NCBI GenBank assembly: GCA_027315365.1
Contig: DAHUYF010000207.1
Span: 1 to 64,000, forward strand
Length of the DNA: 64,000 nt
Direction: 5' to 3'
From: Rhodospirillales bacterium
Lineage (GTDB): Bacteria > Pseudomonadota > Alphaproteobacteria > ATCC43930 > CGMCC-115725
Under the pieces are notes generated by a model. It did no database searches. It saw nothing but the letters and a program-made list of their open reading frames with translations, and was not told where the DNA came from. Position 1 is the first letter of the stretch. Every line of letters begins with the position of its first letter. Shown one piece after another: positions 57,765-64,000 of this stretch. Made by a program: the position numbers and the translations under genes.

Positions 57765-58607
57765 ATGCTGGTCATTCCCTTTCCCGCCATCCACCCCGAG
57801 ATCTTCTCCTTCGGCCCGTTCGTCATCGACCACTGGTCGATCGGGCCCTTCGCCATCCGCTGGTACGCGCTCGCCTATATCGCCGGACTGATCATCGGCT
57901 GGCGCTATTGCCTGGCGCTGGCGCAGCGGCCGCCGCAGGTGGCGCGGCCGCAGGACGTCGACGATTTCCTGGTCTGGGCGACGCTCGGCGTCGTGCTCGG
58001 CGGCCGCACCGGCTATGTGCTGTTCTACAACCTGCCCTATTACCTCCAGCATCCGATCGAGGTCTTCTTCCTGTGGCGCGGCGGCATGTCGTTCCATGGC
58101 GGCGCGCTCGGCGTCTGCCTCGCCATCGTGCTGTTCTGCCGTCAGCGCCGCATCAGGCTCCTGGCCTTCGCCGACATCATCACCGCCGCGGTACCGATCG
58201 GCCTGTTCTTCGGGCGCATCGCCAATTTCATCAACGGCGAGCTGTGGGGCCGTCCGACCGACGTCCCCTGGGCGATGATCTTCCCGAGCGATCCCGAGCG
58301 CCTGCCGCGCCATCCGAGCCAGCTCTACGAATCCTTCCTCGAAGGCATCGTGCTGTTCCTGGTGCTCTGGACGCTGCAGCGCCGCGGCGCGCGGCAGCGG
58401 CCGGGCCTCATCTGCGGCGTGTTTCTTGCCGGGTATGGCCTGGCGCGCATCACCGTCGAGTTCTTCCGCCAGCCCGACATTCAGATGGGATATCTCATCG
58501 GCAATGCCAGCCTCGGCCTCACCATGGGCCAGCTGCTGTCGCTGCCGCTGGTGATCGTCGGCCTGTGGCTCGCGTTTCGCGCCAAGCCGGCGGCTGCGCC
58601 GGTGTGA
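57765..58607 (+). CDS. lgt: Prolipoprotein diacylglyceryl transferase Lgt
   Basis: Inner-membrane enzyme that transfers diacylglycerol to the lipobox Cys of prolipoproteins. The 280-aa protein has seven hydrophobic helices, the HWSIGPFAIRWYALAYIAG opening, MSFHGGALG with the key His, and the Lgt signature GRIANFINGELWGRPTDVPWAMIFP, ending HPSQLYESFLEGI. It would process the RlpA and glycine-zipper lipoproteins in this window. Its stop overlaps the midA GTG start (GTGA). Confidence 0.97.
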   Translation: MLVIPFPAIHPEIFSFGPFVIDHWSIGPFAIRWYALAYIAGLIIGWRYCLALAQRPPQVARPQDVDDFLVWATLGVVLGGRTGYVLFYNLPYYLQHPIEVFFLWRGGMSFHGGALGVCLAIVLFCRQRRIRLLAFADIITAAVPIGLFFGRIANFINGELWGRPTDVPWAMIFPSDPERLPRHPSQLYESFLEGIVLFLVLWTLQRRGARQRPGLICGVFLAGYGLARITVEFFRQPDIQMGYLIGNASLGLTMGQLLSLPLVIVGLWLAFRAKPAAAPV

Positions 58608-59701
58608 ACGCGCTCGGCCGTCTCCTGGCGCAACGCATCCGCGCCGCCGGCCCGCTGACCATCGCCGATTTCATGACCGAGGCGCTGCTGCATCCGCGGC
58701 TGGGATATTACGCCACGCGCGATCCGCTGGGCGCGCGCGGCGACTTCATCACCGCGCCCGAGATCAGCCAGATTTTCGGCGAGCTCATCGGCATCTGGTG
58801 CGCCGACGTCTGGGACAAGATGGGCCGGCCGCCGCGCGTCGTGCTCGCCGAGCTCGGCCCCGGCCGCGGCACGCTGATGGCGGACGCGCTGCGCGCGGCG
58901 CAGCGCGCGCCCGACTTCCGCCGCGCCCTCGAGCTGCACCTGGTCGAAGCGAGCCCGGTGCTGCGCGCGGCGCAGAGTGCCGCCCTCGCCGACGCGCGGC
59001 CGGTCTGGCACGACAGCGTCGCCACGCTGCCCGACGGTCCGCTCATCCTCATCGCCAACGAGTTCCTCGACGCGCTGCCGATCCGGCAGCTGTGGCGCGG
59101 CGAGCGCGCCTGGCACGAGCGGCTGGTCGGGCTCGACAGCGCCGGCGAGGCACTGGCCTTCGTCGTCGACGGGGCGCCGAGCGCGGCGGCGGCGCTGCTG
59201 CCGCCGCGGCTGCGCGACGCGGCACCCGGGAGCCTGTGCGAGATCCGTCCCGCGGCGCTTTCGCTGGCCGCGACGCTGGGCGCCCGGCTGAGGCAGCAGG
59301 GCGGCATCGCGCTGTTCATCGATTACGGCTATTGCCCGAGCGCCTGCGGCGACACGCTGCAGGCGCTGTCGCGGCATCGGCACCATGCGGTCCTGGAGGA
59401 GCCCGGCAAGGCCGATCTCACCGCCCATGTCGACTTCGCCGCCTTTGCCGAGGCGGCACGCGGCGCCGGCGCGCGCGCCTGGGGCCCGGTGGCGCAAGGC
59501 GGTTTCCTGGTGGCGCTCGGCCTTGCGGCGCGCGCTGGCGCGCTCGTCGCCAGCGCCGCACCGGAGCAAATCGCGGCGATCGAAAGCGGCTGCCGCCGCT
59601 TGATCGATCCGGCGGAAATGGGCACCTTGTTCAAGGCGCTGGCGCTGACCCATCCCGACCTCCCCGCGCCCGCCGGCATCGCGGAGGAATACGCCCCTTG
59701 A
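58604..59701 (+). CDS. SAM-dependent methyltransferase, MidA/NDUFAF7 family
   Basis: A 365-aa class I methyltransferase of the DUF185 family, relatives of the mitochondrial complex I assembly factor NDUFAF7, which methylates an arginine of a complex I subunit. Key stretches are HPRLGYYATRDPLGARGDFITAPEISQIFGELIG, the SAM motif VLAELGPGRGTLMAD, ANEFLDALPIRQLW and DYGYCP. It starts with GTG 58604, overlapping lgt by 4 bp. Complex I assembly is a reasonable role in an alphaproteobacterium, inferred from the family. Confidence 0.93.
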   Translation: MNALGRLLAQRIRAAGPLTIADFMTEALLHPRLGYYATRDPLGARGDFITAPEISQIFGELIGIWCADVWDKMGRPPRVVLAELGPGRGTLMADALRAAQRAPDFRRALELHLVEASPVLRAAQSAALADARPVWHDSVATLPDGPLILIANEFLDALPIRQLWRGERAWHERLVGLDSAGEALAFVVDGAPSAAAALLPPRLRDAAPGSLCEIRPAALSLAATLGARLRQQGGIALFIDYGYCPSACGDTLQALSRHRHHAVLEEPGKADLTAHVDFAAFAEAARGAGARAWGPVAQGGFLVALGLAARAGALVASAAPEQIAAIESGCRRLIDPAEMGTLFKALALTHPDLPAPAGIAEEYAP

Positions 59702-60462
59702 TCACCCTCGGCGCGCTCGACGGCGACGGCATCCGACACGGCTTCTTCACCCGCGAAGGCGGCGTCAGCGACGGCATCTTCGCCTCGCTCAACTGCGGCC
59801 TGGGTTCGGGGGATGACGCCGCCAGCGTCGCGGAAAACCGCCGCCGCGCGATGGCGGCGCTGGAACTCGCCGGCGACCGCCTCGCCACCTGCTACCAGGT
59901 GCACAGCGCCGACGTCGTCCTGGTCGACGCCGCCTGGCCGCCGGTGGAACGGCCGCGCGCCGACGCGCTGGTGACGCGCCGGCGCGGCGTAGCGCTCGGT
60001 ATCCTCACCGCCGATTGCGCGCCGGTGCTGTTCGCCGATGCCGAAGCCGGCGTGATCGGCGCGGCGCATGCCGGCTGGCGCGGCGCGCTCTCGGGCGTGC
60101 TCGAGGCGACGGTGGCGGCAATGACGAAGCTAGGCGCGGCGCCGGCGCGCATCCGCGCCGGCATCGGCCCCTGCATCGCGCAGCCTTCCTACGAAGTCGG
60201 ACCGGAATTTCCGGCGCCGTTCCTCGCCGCCGATCCCGCCAACGCCGATTTCTTCCGCGCCGCGCCGCGCGCCGGGCATTGCCTCTTCGACCTGCCGGGA
60301 TATGCCGCGCGCCGGCTGTCGCTGCTCGGCCTCGGTCGGGTGGAGCGGACCGGCGGCGACACCGCCGCCGAGGCGGAGCGCTTCTTCTCCTATCGCCGCA
60401 CCTGCCTGCGCGGCGAGAAGGATTACGGCCGCGAGCTCTCGGCCATCTGCCTCGCCGGCTGA
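59698..60462 (+). CDS. pgeF: Peptidoglycan editing factor PgeF (YfiH, laccase-domain)
   Basis: A 254-aa protein of the COG1496 laccase-like family, which removes wrongly incorporated L-Ser from UDP-MurNAc peptides in E. coli. Metal-site motifs are CYQVHSADVV, ILTADCAPVLFAD, GAAHAGWRGALSG and GIGPCIAQPSYEVG. TTG at 59698 is chosen because it overlaps the midA stop (TTGA) and yields the standard length with ITLGALDGDGIRHGFFTREGG near the start. It ends the coupled hldD-lgt-midA-pgeF run, an envelope-centred group. It is convergent with the DapA-like gene. Confidence 0.93.
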   Translation: MITLGALDGDGIRHGFFTREGGVSDGIFASLNCGLGSGDDAASVAENRRRAMAALELAGDRLATCYQVHSADVVLVDAAWPPVERPRADALVTRRRGVALGILTADCAPVLFADAEAGVIGAAHAGWRGALSGVLEATVAAMTKLGAAPARIRAGIGPCIAQPSYEVGPEFPAPFLAADPANADFFRAAPRAGHCLFDLPGYAARRLSLLGLGRVERTGGDTAAEAERFFSYRRTCLRGEKDYGRELSAICLAG

Positions 60463-60472
60463 GCGGCCGGGA

Positions 60473-61411
60473 TCACGCCGCGCGCAGCACCGGCGCCATG
60501 TCCGGAACGGCGCTGAGCCTGGCGAAGAGTTCGTCGCGCTGCGCCGGCGACAGCGGCCGGTTGGGCGGGATGACGTTGAGCCAGCGCCGGTCGCCGGTGA
60601 ACCGTGCCACCAGTTCCTTGAGCCCGCCCTGAAACGGGAAGGCCTGCAGCACAAGGCGCGCCGCGGTGAGGCTCTCCTGCAGCGCGTCGGCATCGGCGCC
60701 GCCCTGCCGCCAGGCGCGATGAACCTTCTGCGCCATCGCCGCGGTGAGGTTGGTGCTGGCCGAGATGCAACCGGCGCCGCCGGCGCGGAGATTGGCGAGC
60801 AGGAACTGCTCGGTGCCGGAATAGACGCCGAAGCCCGGAAGTTCCTTGAGCAGAGCAGCGGTGTAGCCCCAGTCGCCGGAGCTGTCCTTGACCCCGGCGA
60901 TGGTGTCGCCATAGGCGGCCTTCAGCCGCAGGATGAGCGTCGGCGTCACCGCTACCGCCGACATCTGCGGGAAGTGATAGAGATAGACGCGCAGGCGCGC
61001 GTCGCCGACCCGGTGGATGACCTCGGAGAAGAACGCGAACAGCCCGTCCTCGCTCGGATTCTTGTAGTAGAAGGGCGGCAGCAGCAGCGCGCCGGTGCTG
61101 CCGGCCGCCAGCGCCGCGCGGGTGACGGTGACGGCGTCGGCCAGCGCCGAGGAACCGGTGCCGATGATGCAGCGCTCCATCGGCAGGCCGGCGGCGGCGC
61201 CGGCCTCGATCAAATGCAAGCGCTGCGCCACCGATAGCGAGTTGGCTTCGCCCGTCGTGCCCAGCGGCGCCAGCCCGTCGCAGCCATTGGCCAGCAGCCA
61301 GCGGCAATGCGCGAGATAGGCATCGGTGTTCGGCTCGAGATCATCGCCGAACGGCGTCAGCACGGCGGCGTAGACGCCGCGCGGCGGCACGGAATTGGGC
61401 TCGGTCACCAT
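60473..61411 (-). CDS. DapA-family aldolase/lyase (dihydrodipicolinate synthase-like)
   Basis: A 312-aa TIM-barrel class I aldolase. RGVYAAVLTPFGDDLEPNTDAY opens the barrel, followed by LAPLGTTGEANSLS (pyruvate carboxylate-binding TTGE), the catalytic Tyr in YLYHFPQMSA and the Schiff-base Lys in IAGVKDSSGDW. The YxxxN-type and substrate residues differ from true DapA, so it is one of the paralogues acting on sugar acids or related 2-keto acids. ATG 61411 has GGGAGG about 5 nt upstream. It lies downstream of an aminotransferase gene with two palindromes in between. Confidence 0.88.
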   Translation of the reverse strand: MVTEPNSVPPRGVYAAVLTPFGDDLEPNTDAYLAHCRWLLANGCDGLAPLGTTGEANSLSVAQRLHLIEAGAAAGLPMERCIIGTGSSALADAVTVTRAALAAGSTGALLLPPFYYKNPSEDGLFAFFSEVIHRVGDARLRVYLYHFPQMSAVAVTPTLILRLKAAYGDTIAGVKDSSGDWGYTAALLKELPGFGVYSGTEQFLLANLRAGGAGCISASTNLTAAMAQKVHRAWRQGGADADALQESLTAARLVLQAFPFQGGLKELVARFTGDRRWLNVIPPNRPLSPAQRDELFARLSAVPDMAPVLRAA

Positions 61412-61511
61412 CAACCTCCCTGAACGCGGGGAGGCGCAGTCCAGCACGCCGCGGCACGGCGCGCAACCGGCGGCGCCCGCATCGCAGAGGTGCTGGCCTG
61501 ATAGATCGACG

Positions 61512-61544
61512 AAACCGTTTGCGGTTTATCGACCAATCGGTTGG
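61512..61544. promoter_or_regulatory. Paired palindromes upstream of the DapA-family gene
   Basis: AAACCG-TTTG-CGGTTT (61512-61527) and CCAA-TCGG-TTGG (61533-61544) are two inverted repeats 6 bp apart. They lie about 100 bp before the minus-strand aldolase start. They are candidate operator sites for its regulator. The remainder of the gap 61412-61693 shows nothing recognisable. Confidence 0.4.
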
Positions 61545-61693
61545 ATCGATGGCGGTGGGCGGACGTAGCGTCATGGCGCCGAGCGCGGCCACCGGCCGCC
61601 GGAGCGGAAAGGAGACGCCATGAGGATCGGATGACGAAAGCGGATGATCGCCGGCGCGCCGCCGCGGCGGCGCATCGCGGCGGGCGCGGCGAT

Positions 61694-62959
61694 CTATGTC
61701 GTGGCCGCGGTCGAGCTTCGTCGGCGCTTCCTCCGATCCGTCACGGGCGCGCCGTCCGGCAGGCTGCGCAGCAGCGCACCCAGCCGCGCGACGCCCTCGC
61801 CGATCCGCGCGGGATCGGCCAGGGTGAAGTTGAGGCGCAGCGTGTTACCGCCGCCACCATCGGCGTGAAAGGCTCGGCCGGGGACGAAGGCGACGCGCGC
61901 CTCGGCGATGGCGCGCGGCAGCAGCGCCGCCGCGTCGATCGCCTCGGGCAGGGTCAGCCACAGGAACATGCCGCCCTCGGGCCGGGTCCAGCGCACGCCG
62001 GGCGGCATCTCGCGGGCAAGCGCCGCCAGCATCGCGTCGCGCCGGGCGCGATAGACGCTTCGGATCGGGACCAGCGCCGCCGGCAGCACCTGCTCCACCA
62101 CCTCGTGCATCGCCATCTGGCCGAGCCCGGCGCTGTGCAGGTCGCTCGCCTGCTTGACGAGCACGAGGCGGCGGATCACCGGCAGCGGCGCCACCACCCA
62201 GCCGAGGCGCAGGCCCGGCGCCACCGTCTTGGAAAACGTGCCGCAATAGAGCACGCGCGCCCCGTCGATGGCGCCCGCCCGCGCCGCATCGAGCGCCAGC
62301 AGCGGCGGCAGCGCCGCGCCGTCATAGCGCAGCGCCTCATAGGCGGCGTCCTCGACCAGCGGCAGATCCAGCGCCGCCGCCGCCGCGAGCAGCGAGTCGC
62401 GCTCGGCCAAGGTCAGGCTCTCACCGGTGGGGTTCGGGAAATCCGCCATGACATAGCCCAGGGCGAGCCGCCGCCGCGCACCGCTCGATGGCGCCACGCG
62501 GGTGTCGCCGCGCCGCGGCAAGGCAGCGAAGCGCGGCTCGTAGGCGCCAAACGCCTGCAGCGCGCCGAGATAGGTGGGCCGCGCCACCAGTACCGTGTCG
62601 CCGGGCGAGATGAAGAGCTTGCCGATGAAGTCGAGCGCCTGCTGCGCGCCGCTGGTGATGAGAATGTGCTCGGCGGTGCAGGCGACGCCGCGCGCCGCCA
62701 TTTGCCGCGCGATCCAGTCGCGCAGCGGCGGATAGCCCTCGCTGGTGGAATATTGCAGCGCCGCCGCCGCGCGCCGGGGATCGCCGAGGATGCGGCCATG
62801 GGCGGCGGCGATGGCGTCCCGCGGAAAGAGCGACGGATCGGGGATGCCGCCGGCGAACGAGATCAGCCCGGGCCGATCGACCAGCTTCAGCAGCTCGCGG
62901 ATCTCCGAGGCAACCATGCGCCCCGCCCGCTTTGCGTAATGCGTCTCCCACGCCACCAT
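61694..62959 (-). CDS. PLP-dependent aminotransferase, 2-aminoadipate/LysN-like
   Basis: A 421-aa fold-type I aminotransferase of the multi-substrate (LysN, KAT II-like) group. SFAGGIPDPSLFPRDAI, YSTSEGYPPLRDWIARQMAARG, ITSGAQQALDFIGKL, DFPNPTGESL (PLP Asn), VEDAAYEALRYD, the Schiff-base Lys in YCGTFSKTVAPGLRLGWVVAP and LRLNFTLAD (substrate Arg) are all present. Probable substrates are aromatic or branched amino acids or 2-aminoadipate. Its promoter region carries a GGTCA-N7-TGACC dyad. The basic C-terminal tail (TDRRKRRRSS) is unusual but of unknown importance. Confidence 0.9.
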   Translation of the reverse strand: MVAWETHYAKRAGRMVASEIRELLKLVDRPGLISFAGGIPDPSLFPRDAIAAAHGRILGDPRRAAAALQYSTSEGYPPLRDWIARQMAARGVACTAEHILITSGAQQALDFIGKLFISPGDTVLVARPTYLGALQAFGAYEPRFAALPRRGDTRVAPSSGARRRLALGYVMADFPNPTGESLTLAERDSLLAAAAALDLPLVEDAAYEALRYDGAALPPLLALDAARAGAIDGARVLYCGTFSKTVAPGLRLGWVVAPLPVIRRLVLVKQASDLHSAGLGQMAMHEVVEQVLPAALVPIRSVYRARRDAMLAALAREMPPGVRWTRPEGGMFLWLTLPEAIDAAALLPRAIAEARVAFVPGRAFHADGGGGNTLRLNFTLADPARIGEGVARLGALLRSLPDGAPVTDRRKRRRSSTAATT

Positions 62960-62980
62960 GCCAGCGCTCCGCGGCCCGAT

Positions 62981-63006
62981 AATTGGTCAATAATACTGAC
63001 CTAATT
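62981..63006. promoter_or_regulatory. Dyad operator-like site upstream of the aminotransferase gene
   Basis: GGTCA (62985-62989) and TGACC (62997-63001) are inverted around 7 bp and flanked by AATT on the left and, after one base, AATT on the right. The AATTGGTC half-site is like those of FCD-type GntR regulators (FadR/PdhR group), although the centre is longer than theirs. It lies about 22 bp before the minus-strand start. Confidence 0.5.
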
Positions 63007-63046
63007 GCGGCGTGGCAACGGTTATCGGGGCCGCGCTACCCGTCGG

Positions 63047-63123
63047 CCCCACCTCACCCTCCCGCTGCGCGGGTCCCTCCCTCTCCGCCCCTCAGGGGCG
63101 GAGAGGGTTGGGGTGAGGTGGGG
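63047..63123. repeat. Nested palindromic intergenic repeat (three-way junction)
   Basis: An outer 13-bp stem (63047-63059 with 63111-63123) encloses two perfect hairpins: CCCGC-TGC-GCGGG (63061-63073) and a 13-bp stem with a TCA loop (63079-63091 with 63095-63107). C-rich/G-rich elements of this shape are dispersed in many alphaproteobacterial genomes. It lies in the 330-bp gap between the aminotransferase and prs. There is no T-run, so it is not a simple terminator. Confidence 0.8.
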
Positions 63124-63139
63124 TGACGGCAAGCTGCCA

Positions 63140-63158
63140 TTGTCGCAGGGCGCGACAA
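63140..63158. promoter_or_regulatory. Palindrome upstream of prs
   Basis: TTGTCGC-AGGGC-GCGACAA is a perfect 7-bp-arm inverted repeat about 130 bp before the prs start. Two related TTACAG-CCGG sequences follow near 63165 and 63186. The group may be the control region of prs; the regulator is unknown. Confidence 0.4.
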
Positions 63159-63215
63159 GGACGTTTACAGGCCCCGGGCCGCTTTGTTACAGTCCCGGCC
63201 GCTCGGCACAGGCGT

Positions 63216-63253
63216 CCTTCGACAGGCTCACGGTTTGGCCTTCGACAGGCTCA
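63216..63253 (+). repeat. Two direct copies of a 15-bp dispersed repeat
   Basis: CCTTCGACAGGCTCA occurs at 63216-63230 and again at 63239-63253. This word belongs to a short repeat found in many copies in alpha- and betaproteobacterial genomes, known to me from experience and not searched here. It sits in the prs leader. Confidence 0.7.
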
Positions 63254-63289
63254 GGACGGGCGCCCATCCGCAGACCGGCGAAGACTGAA

Positions 63290-64000
63290 ATGAAAATCCT
63301 TACCGGCAACAGCAATCGGCCGCTCGCCGAGGCGATTTCCGCGTATCTCGCCGCGCCGCTCACCAATGCGAGCGTGCGCCGCTTCTCCGACATGGAAGTG
63401 TTCGTCGAGATCCACGAGAACGTCCGCGGCGAGGACGTCTTCATCATCCAGTCGACCTCCTTCCCGGCCAACGACAACCTGATGGAGCTGCTGGTCACGC
63501 TCGACGCGCTGAAGCGCGCCTCGGCGCGCCGCGCCACCGCGGTCATCCCCTATTACGGCTATGCGCGCCAGGATCGGAAGTCGGGCGGACGCACGCCGAT
63601 CTCGGCGAAGCTGGTCGCCAACATGATCACCGCCGCCGGTGCCGACCGGGTCCTCACCCTCGACCTCCATGCCGGGCAGATCCAGGGATTCTTCGACATC
63701 CCAACCGACAATCTCTATGCCGCGCCGGTCTTCGTGAAGGACATCAAGGAACGCTATGACGGCGAAGAGCTGGTCATGGTCTCGCCCGATGTCGGCGGCG
63801 TGCTGCGCGCCCGCGCCGTGGCCCGGCGTCTCGACGCCGACCTCGCCATCATCGACAAGCGCCGCGAGCGCGCCGGCGTCTCCGAAGTCATGAACATCAT
63901 CGGTGACGTCGAGGGCCGCCGCTGCATCCTGATCGACGACATCGTCGACAGCGCCGGCACGCTGTGCAATGCCGCCGAGGCGCTGATGGATCGCGGCGCC
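63290..64000 (+). CDS. prs: Ribose-phosphate pyrophosphokinase Prs (5' part, cut by window end)
   Basis: Makes PRPP for nucleotide, histidine and tryptophan synthesis. The 237 codons present open [20 protein letters not shown] and include [26 protein letters not shown], the catalytic-flexible region [19 protein letters not shown], the metal site [17 protein letters not shown]-type [16 protein letters not shown] and the PRPP-binding loop [18 protein letters not shown]. The full protein is about 310 aa, so roughly 75 residues lie beyond the window. The start at 63290 is certain from the family's N terminus although its ribosome-binding site is weak. Confidence 0.97.
   Translation, partial: MKILTGNSNRPLAEAISAYLAAPLTNASVRRFSDMEVFVEIHENVRGEDVFIIQSTSFPANDNLMELLVTLDALKRASARRATAVIPYYGYARQDRKSGGRTPISAKLVANMITAAGADRVLTLDLHAGQIQGFFDIPTDNLYAAPVFVKDIKERYDGEELVMVSPDVGGVLRARAVARRLDADLAIIDKRRERAGVSEVMNIIGDVEGRRCILIDDIVDSAGTLCNAAEALMDRGA

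Overview
This is a 64 kb chromosomal stretch of a high-G+C Gram-negative bacterium, almost certainly an alphaproteobacterium and most likely of the Rhodospirillales type. The evidence is gene content and order: a divergent ilvE / petP-petR-histidine kinase block, trxB followed by an LsrB/VtlR-like LysR regulator, an ELM1-family protein, a phasin, Tat-exported enzymes, ubiK-ybjN-proC, and uvrC-pgsA-mobB-moeA-moaD-moaE. I see no rRNA, IS element, prophage, integrase or CRISPR array. Most of the window is ordinary core chromosome, and the accessory-looking material lies mainly between about 15.6 and 37.6 kb.

Layout. 0-11.5 kb is core information and pyrimidine/arginine metabolism: tRNA-Ile2(CAU), rpoD, dnaG, an RlpA lipoprotein and a YqeY protein on the minus strand, then carA-carB-greA on plus, then a HAD phosphatase and an Lrp/AsnC regulator on minus. 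11.7-15.5 kb is an envelope group: ELM1 protein, a tandem PAP2 phosphatase and a convergent ArnT/PMT-type glycosyltransferase. 15.6-20.6 kb holds a large unrecognised protein, trxB, the LsrB-like LysR gene, a C-terminally anchored hypothetical protein, and a 440 bp gene-free stretch. That stretch contains a well-formed small-RNA candidate with CUCCC-type loops and a strong intrinsic terminator, resembling AbcR/alpha-r15 sRNAs.

20.6-25.9 kb is an unusual oxidation locus. A Tat-signal thiamine-diphosphate enzyme, a small exported cytochrome c and a DUF1932-type dehydrogenase lie on plus, facing an SDR plus an FMN alpha-hydroxyacid oxidase on minus. 26-30 kb has small membrane/lipoproteins, an msrP without an adjacent msrQ, and an EF-G paralogue. 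30.2-35.4 kb is a stress/sensing block: two 75-residue paralogues with the same GTG start and leader, otsA without otsB, and a divergent MASE1-PAS histidine kinase with a FixJ-type regulator. Three copies of an ATACG/CGTAT palindrome are spread over 2 kb of this block. 35.4-37.6 kb is an MFS transporter and a DUF899 protein behind a promoter with a perfect 18-bp palindrome and tandem 18-bp repeats.

37.7-49.7 kb returns to core genes: an aspartate aminotransferase, uvrB, a FolM-like SDR and folB, an AT-rich 370 bp gap, then the uvrC-pgsA-mobB-moeA-SDR-moaD-moaE run (DNA repair, phosphatidylglycerol, molybdenum cofactor), and an enoyl-CoA hydratase on minus. 49.7-56.6 kb is ilvE, petP-petR-kinase, a phasin, a TetR/COQ9-like protein, proC, ybjN and ubiK. 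56.7-60.5 kb is a tightly coupled envelope run, hldD-lgt-midA-pgeF. The right end has a DapA-family aldolase, a fold-type I aminotransferase, a complex palindromic repeat, and prs, which runs off the window.

Working together: molybdenum-cofactor genes serve enzymes such as the exported MsrP; carAB supplies carbamoyl phosphate and prs supplies PRPP; lgt, hldD, pgeF and the PAP2/ArnT group maintain the envelope; otsA and the MASE1 kinase suggest an osmotic or general stress module. Starts were chosen by ribosome-binding-site spacing and known family length. All functions are inferred from sequence motifs recognised by eye, without database searches.
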